NCBI GenBank assembly: GCA_017447325.1
Contig: JAFSNU010000195.1
Coordinates: forward strand, 1-7,604
DNA: 7,604 nucleotides
Direction: 5' to 3'
From: Synergistaceae bacterium
GTDB taxonomy: Bacteria; Synergistota; Synergistia; Synergistales; Aminobacteriaceae
A program made the translations under genes and the position numbers. Below the pieces are notes generated by a model. The model ran no database searches. It was not told where the DNA came from and was given only the letters and a program-made list of their open reading frames with translations. Within the stretch, counting starts at the first letter, position 1. Each line of letters starts with the position of its first letter. This document shows positions 5,653 through 7,604 of the stretch, piece by piece.

Positions 5653-5877
5653 GTGGTTAAAATAGCTGCGAAAAAGTTTAATGTTCTTGTAAATGGCGTA
5701 TGGTGCAAGGGATGTTCGCTGTGTATCGGCGTGTGTCCTAAAAATGTTCTTGGCTTGAGCGATAGACTAAAGGCCGAGGCGGTCAATCAGGAAAATTGCA
5801 TTGGATGCAGGCAATGCGAAAATATCTGTCCTGACTTGGCAATCACAGTTCAGGAAAATGAAAGCGAGGCAAAATAA
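5653..5877 (+). CDS. korD: 2-oxoacid:ferredoxin oxidoreductase, ferredoxin-like delta subunit
   Basis: This small cytoplasmic subunit carries electrons between the oxidoreductase core and ferredoxin. Counting from GTG 5653 (74 residues), it has two [4Fe-4S] motifs: CKGCSLCIGVCP (C18, C21, C24, C28) and CIGCRQCENICP (C49, C52, C55, C59). The order delta, alpha, beta downstream is typical of KorDABC/VorDABC operons. The start is uncertain. TTG 5644 overlaps the only Shine-Dalgarno-like GAGGGG (5646-5651) and has none upstream, whereas GTG 5653 has GAGG at a short 3-base spacing and gives the usual family N-terminus (VKIAAKKFNVLVNGVWCKGC). The stop is one base before the alpha-subunit ATG. The symbol is by family; it could equally be a vor subunit. 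Confidence 0.85.
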   Translation: MVKIAAKKFNVLVNGVWCKGCSLCIGVCPKNVLGLSDRLKAEAVNQENCIGCRQCENICPDLAITVQENESEAK

Positions 5878-5878
5878 T

Positions 5879-7018
5879 ATGGCTGGAGTAAAATTCTGGC
5901 AGGGCAACACGGCGATGGCGCACGGTGCGCTTGCGGCCGGCTGCAATTTCTTCGGCGGCTATCCTATTACGCCTTCAACTGAGATTGCGGAGGTCATGGC
6001 TGAGGAGCTGCCGAAAATCGGCGGGCATTTTATGCAGATGGAGGACGAGATAGGCGGAATAGCTGCGGCAATAGGCGCGTCGATAGCAGGAGCAAAAGCT
6101 CTCACGGCGACGTCCGGCCCGGGCTTCTCGTTAAAGCAGGAAAATTTAGGCTTGGCCTATATAGCTGAAATTCCGATTGTAGTAGTTGACGTTATGCGCG
6201 GCGGACCTTCGACAGGAACGCCTACTAAAATTGCTCAGGCGGACGTTATGCAGGCGCGTTGGGGAACTCACGGAGATCATGCGAGTATATGCTACTCGCC
6301 GTCGAGCGTTCAGGAATGCTATGATTTAGCTATAAAAGCTTTTAACATGGCCGAGAGATTTAGGCAGCCTGTTTTAATTTTAGGCGATGAAGTAGTCGGA
6401 CATATGCGCGAAAAAGTTTTGACTAAAGATCAAGACGAGATTAAAATTATTAATAGAGCTAAGCCAAGCTGCGAGCCGGATAAATTTACGCCGTATAAGC
6501 CTAATGAAGAGACGGGCGTGCCGGAGATGGCGGCCTTTGGTGATGGCTATTCATGGCATGTAACGGGCTTGACTACCAACGAATGGGGCTTCCCGACTAA
6601 TAATAATAATGAAATTGAGAAAAAGATTACGCGCATTGTCGATAAAGTCGCGAGGGCGCGTGATGAAGTAGTTGAATATGAAGCTGAAAATTTGGACGAC
6701 GCGGATATTATAGTAGTAGCATACGGCAGCGTCGGACGTTCGGCTTTAAGAGCTGTGCGTGACGCGAGACGCGAGGGAATACGCGTAGGATTTTTCAGGC
6801 CGATTACTCTTTGGCCGTTCCCTGACAAAGAATTATTAAATTTTGCTGTTAAAGCTAAGGCTAAAAAAATTTTAGTGCCGGAATTAAATGCAGGTCAAAT
6901 GGTCTTAGAGGTCGAGAGATTAATTAAAGGCTATTGCGATGTTGAAGCTTTAAGCTTAGTGAACGGCGAATTATTTAAGCCGGCTGAGATTTTAAATAAA
7001 ATAAAGGAGTGTGCATAA
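5879..7018 (+). CDS. korA: 2-oxoacid:ferredoxin oxidoreductase, alpha subunit
   Basis: This 379-residue cytoplasmic subunit works with the beta subunit and a gamma subunit, presumably beyond the window, to oxidatively decarboxylate a 2-oxoacid to the acyl-CoA while reducing ferredoxin, or the reverse. Conserved blocks are GYPITPSTEI (27-36), QMEDEIGGIAAAIGA (53-67), TSGPGFSLKQE (78-88), RGGPSTGTPTK (107-117) and the C-terminal transketolase-like domain with VAYGSVGRSA. The frame is open further upstream within the delta gene, but ATG 5879 has GAGG (5866-5869) at 9 bases and yields the family's usual N-terminus, so I place the start there. Residues 241-244 are four Asn encoded by AAT repeats, where relatives I recall have a shorter TNDPE-like stretch. 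Substrate choice (2-oxoglutarate or branched-chain oxoacids) cannot be fixed from the sequence. Confidence 0.92.
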   Translation: MAGVKFWQGNTAMAHGALAAGCNFFGGYPITPSTEIAEVMAEELPKIGGHFMQMEDEIGGIAAAIGASIAGAKALTATSGPGFSLKQENLGLAYIAEIPIVVVDVMRGGPSTGTPTKIAQADVMQARWGTHGDHASICYSPSSVQECYDLAIKAFNMAERFRQPVLILGDEVVGHMREKVLTKDQDEIKIINRAKPSCEPDKFTPYKPNEETGVPEMAAFGDGYSWHVTGLTTNEWGFPTNNNNEIEKKITRIVDKVARARDEVVEYEAENLDDADIIVVAYGSVGRSALRAVRDARREGIRVGFFRPITLWPFPDKELLNFAVKAKAKKILVPELNAGQMVLEVERLIKGYCDVEALSLVNGELFKPAEILNKIKECA

Positions 7019-7020
7019 TT

Positions 7021-7604
7021 ATGCCGAGCAAAGAAGTTTTGAGCTGGATTAGGTCGCGCTTCATGCCGCATATTTGGTGTCCGGGCTGCGGCCATGGCGT
7101 CATCATGCACGCATTAATCAGGGCGTTAATCTCGTTGAATAAAGACAAAGACAAGACTGTAATTGCGTCAGGCATTGGCTGCTCGAGCCGCATGGCCGGT
7201 TATATAAATGCCTGCACGCTGCACAGCACGCATGGCCGTTCGCTTGCCTTTGCAACCGGAATTAAAATGCACAAGCCGGAGCTGACTGTTGTAAATGTCA
7301 TGGGCGACGGCGACTGCACGGCTATCGGCGGCAATCACTTTATTCATGCCTGCAGACGCAATATAGATATTACGGCAATAGTCATGAACAATAATATTTA
7401 CGGAATGACGGGCGGACAGGCGAGTCCGACGACGCCGTTCGGAGCTTTCGCGACGACTACGCCTTACGGAGCTATAGACCCGACGTTTGACATTTGCAAA
7501 TTAGCCGAGGGCGCTGGCGCGTCTTACGTTGCACGTACTACAATAGCAAATCCCAAACAGGCCGAGCAGTTTATTGCTAACGGAATTAAGAAAAAGGGCT
7601 TCGC
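7021..7604 (+). CDS. korB: 2-oxoacid:ferredoxin oxidoreductase, beta subunit (3'-partial)
   Basis: This is the thiamine-pyrophosphate-binding subunit of the same enzyme; 194 codons are present before the window ends. It shows WCPGCGHG (19-26), whose cysteines help ligate an iron-sulfur cluster in this family, GIGCSSR (51-57), HGRSLAFATGIK (71-82), and the TPP/Mg motif beginning GDGD (95-98) and closing with NNN (123-125) followed by IYGMTGGQ. It starts two bases after the alpha stop, with AAGGAG at 7004-7009 and an 11-base spacer, so the subunits are translated from one transcript. Nothing appears broken; the 3' end, and any gamma subunit gene, lie outside the window. Confidence 0.92.
   Translation, partial: MPSKEVLSWIRSRFMPHIWCPGCGHGVIMHALIRALISLNKDKDKTVIASGIGCSSRMAGYINACTLHSTHGRSLAFATGIKMHKPELTVVNVMGDGDCTAIGGNHFIHACRRNIDITAIVMNNNIYGMTGGQASPTTPFGAFATTTPYGAIDPTFDICKLAEGAGASYVARTTIANPKQAEQFIANGIKKKGF

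Noticed and set aside
5801..5878. Longer start for the alpha subunit, within the ferredoxin gene
   Set aside because: The extra 26 residues overlap the second iron-sulfur motif of the delta subunit in another frame and have no family support; ATG 5879 has a ribosome binding site and the normal N-terminus.
6761..6774. Second copy of a heptamer-like repeat (GACGCGA x2) in the alpha subunit
   Set aside because: It encodes the conserved DARREG stretch and is only two units, so it is a coincidence of Asp, Arg and Glu codons rather than a switch.

Overview
The window appears to come from a moderately AT-rich, obligately anaerobic bacterium. The clues are a ferredoxin-dependent 2-oxoacid oxidoreductase operon, a radical SAM enzyme, frequent TTG starts with clear Shine-Dalgarno sites, and an unusual codon mix (TTA/AAA/AAT beside GGC/GCG). 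The kor gene order and the style of these proteins remind me of Synergistota, but that is an impression and cannot be settled from the sequence. All genes lie on the + strand.

Region 1 (1-3532) is a probable surface-glycan decoration operon: a LicD-family phosphotransferase (5' end outside the window), a TagD-like cytidylyltransferase, a synthetase-only asparagine-synthase-like protein, and a radical SAM/SPASM-like protein. It ends at a good intrinsic terminator. Two members carry short tandem repeats at their 5' ends. The licD frame runs without a stop through at least 9.5 copies of an 8-bp unit. The radical SAM frame is separated from its ribosome binding site and two overlapping ATGs by a 7-bp unit present 2.4 times. 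In this sequence neither ATG is in frame with the enzyme, but loss or gain of one unit would connect one of them. This looks like translational phase variation (contingency loci) acting on a phosphoryl-substituent pathway, and it is the most interesting content here. The chemical product of the pathway is unknown.

Region 2 (about 3533-5626) holds a glycerate dehydrogenase/hydroxypyruvate reductase-like gene and, after a 44-bp AT-only spacer and a ribosome binding site, a 311-residue protein. Its N-terminal part resembles the DUF4365 (PD-(D/E)XK-like) domain, with two expected catalytic positions substituted. A strong intrinsic terminator follows.

Region 3 (5627-7604) is the start of a 2-oxoacid:ferredoxin oxidoreductase operon: a two-cluster ferredoxin subunit, the alpha subunit, and the TPP-binding beta subunit cut by the window edge. 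It supports anaerobic 2-oxoacid metabolism (2-oxoglutarate or branched-chain oxoacids). No gene-free stretch exceeds 300 bases. In-frame AAT runs encoding short poly-Asn tracts recur in the cytidylyltransferase, the DUF4365-like gene and the alpha subunit.
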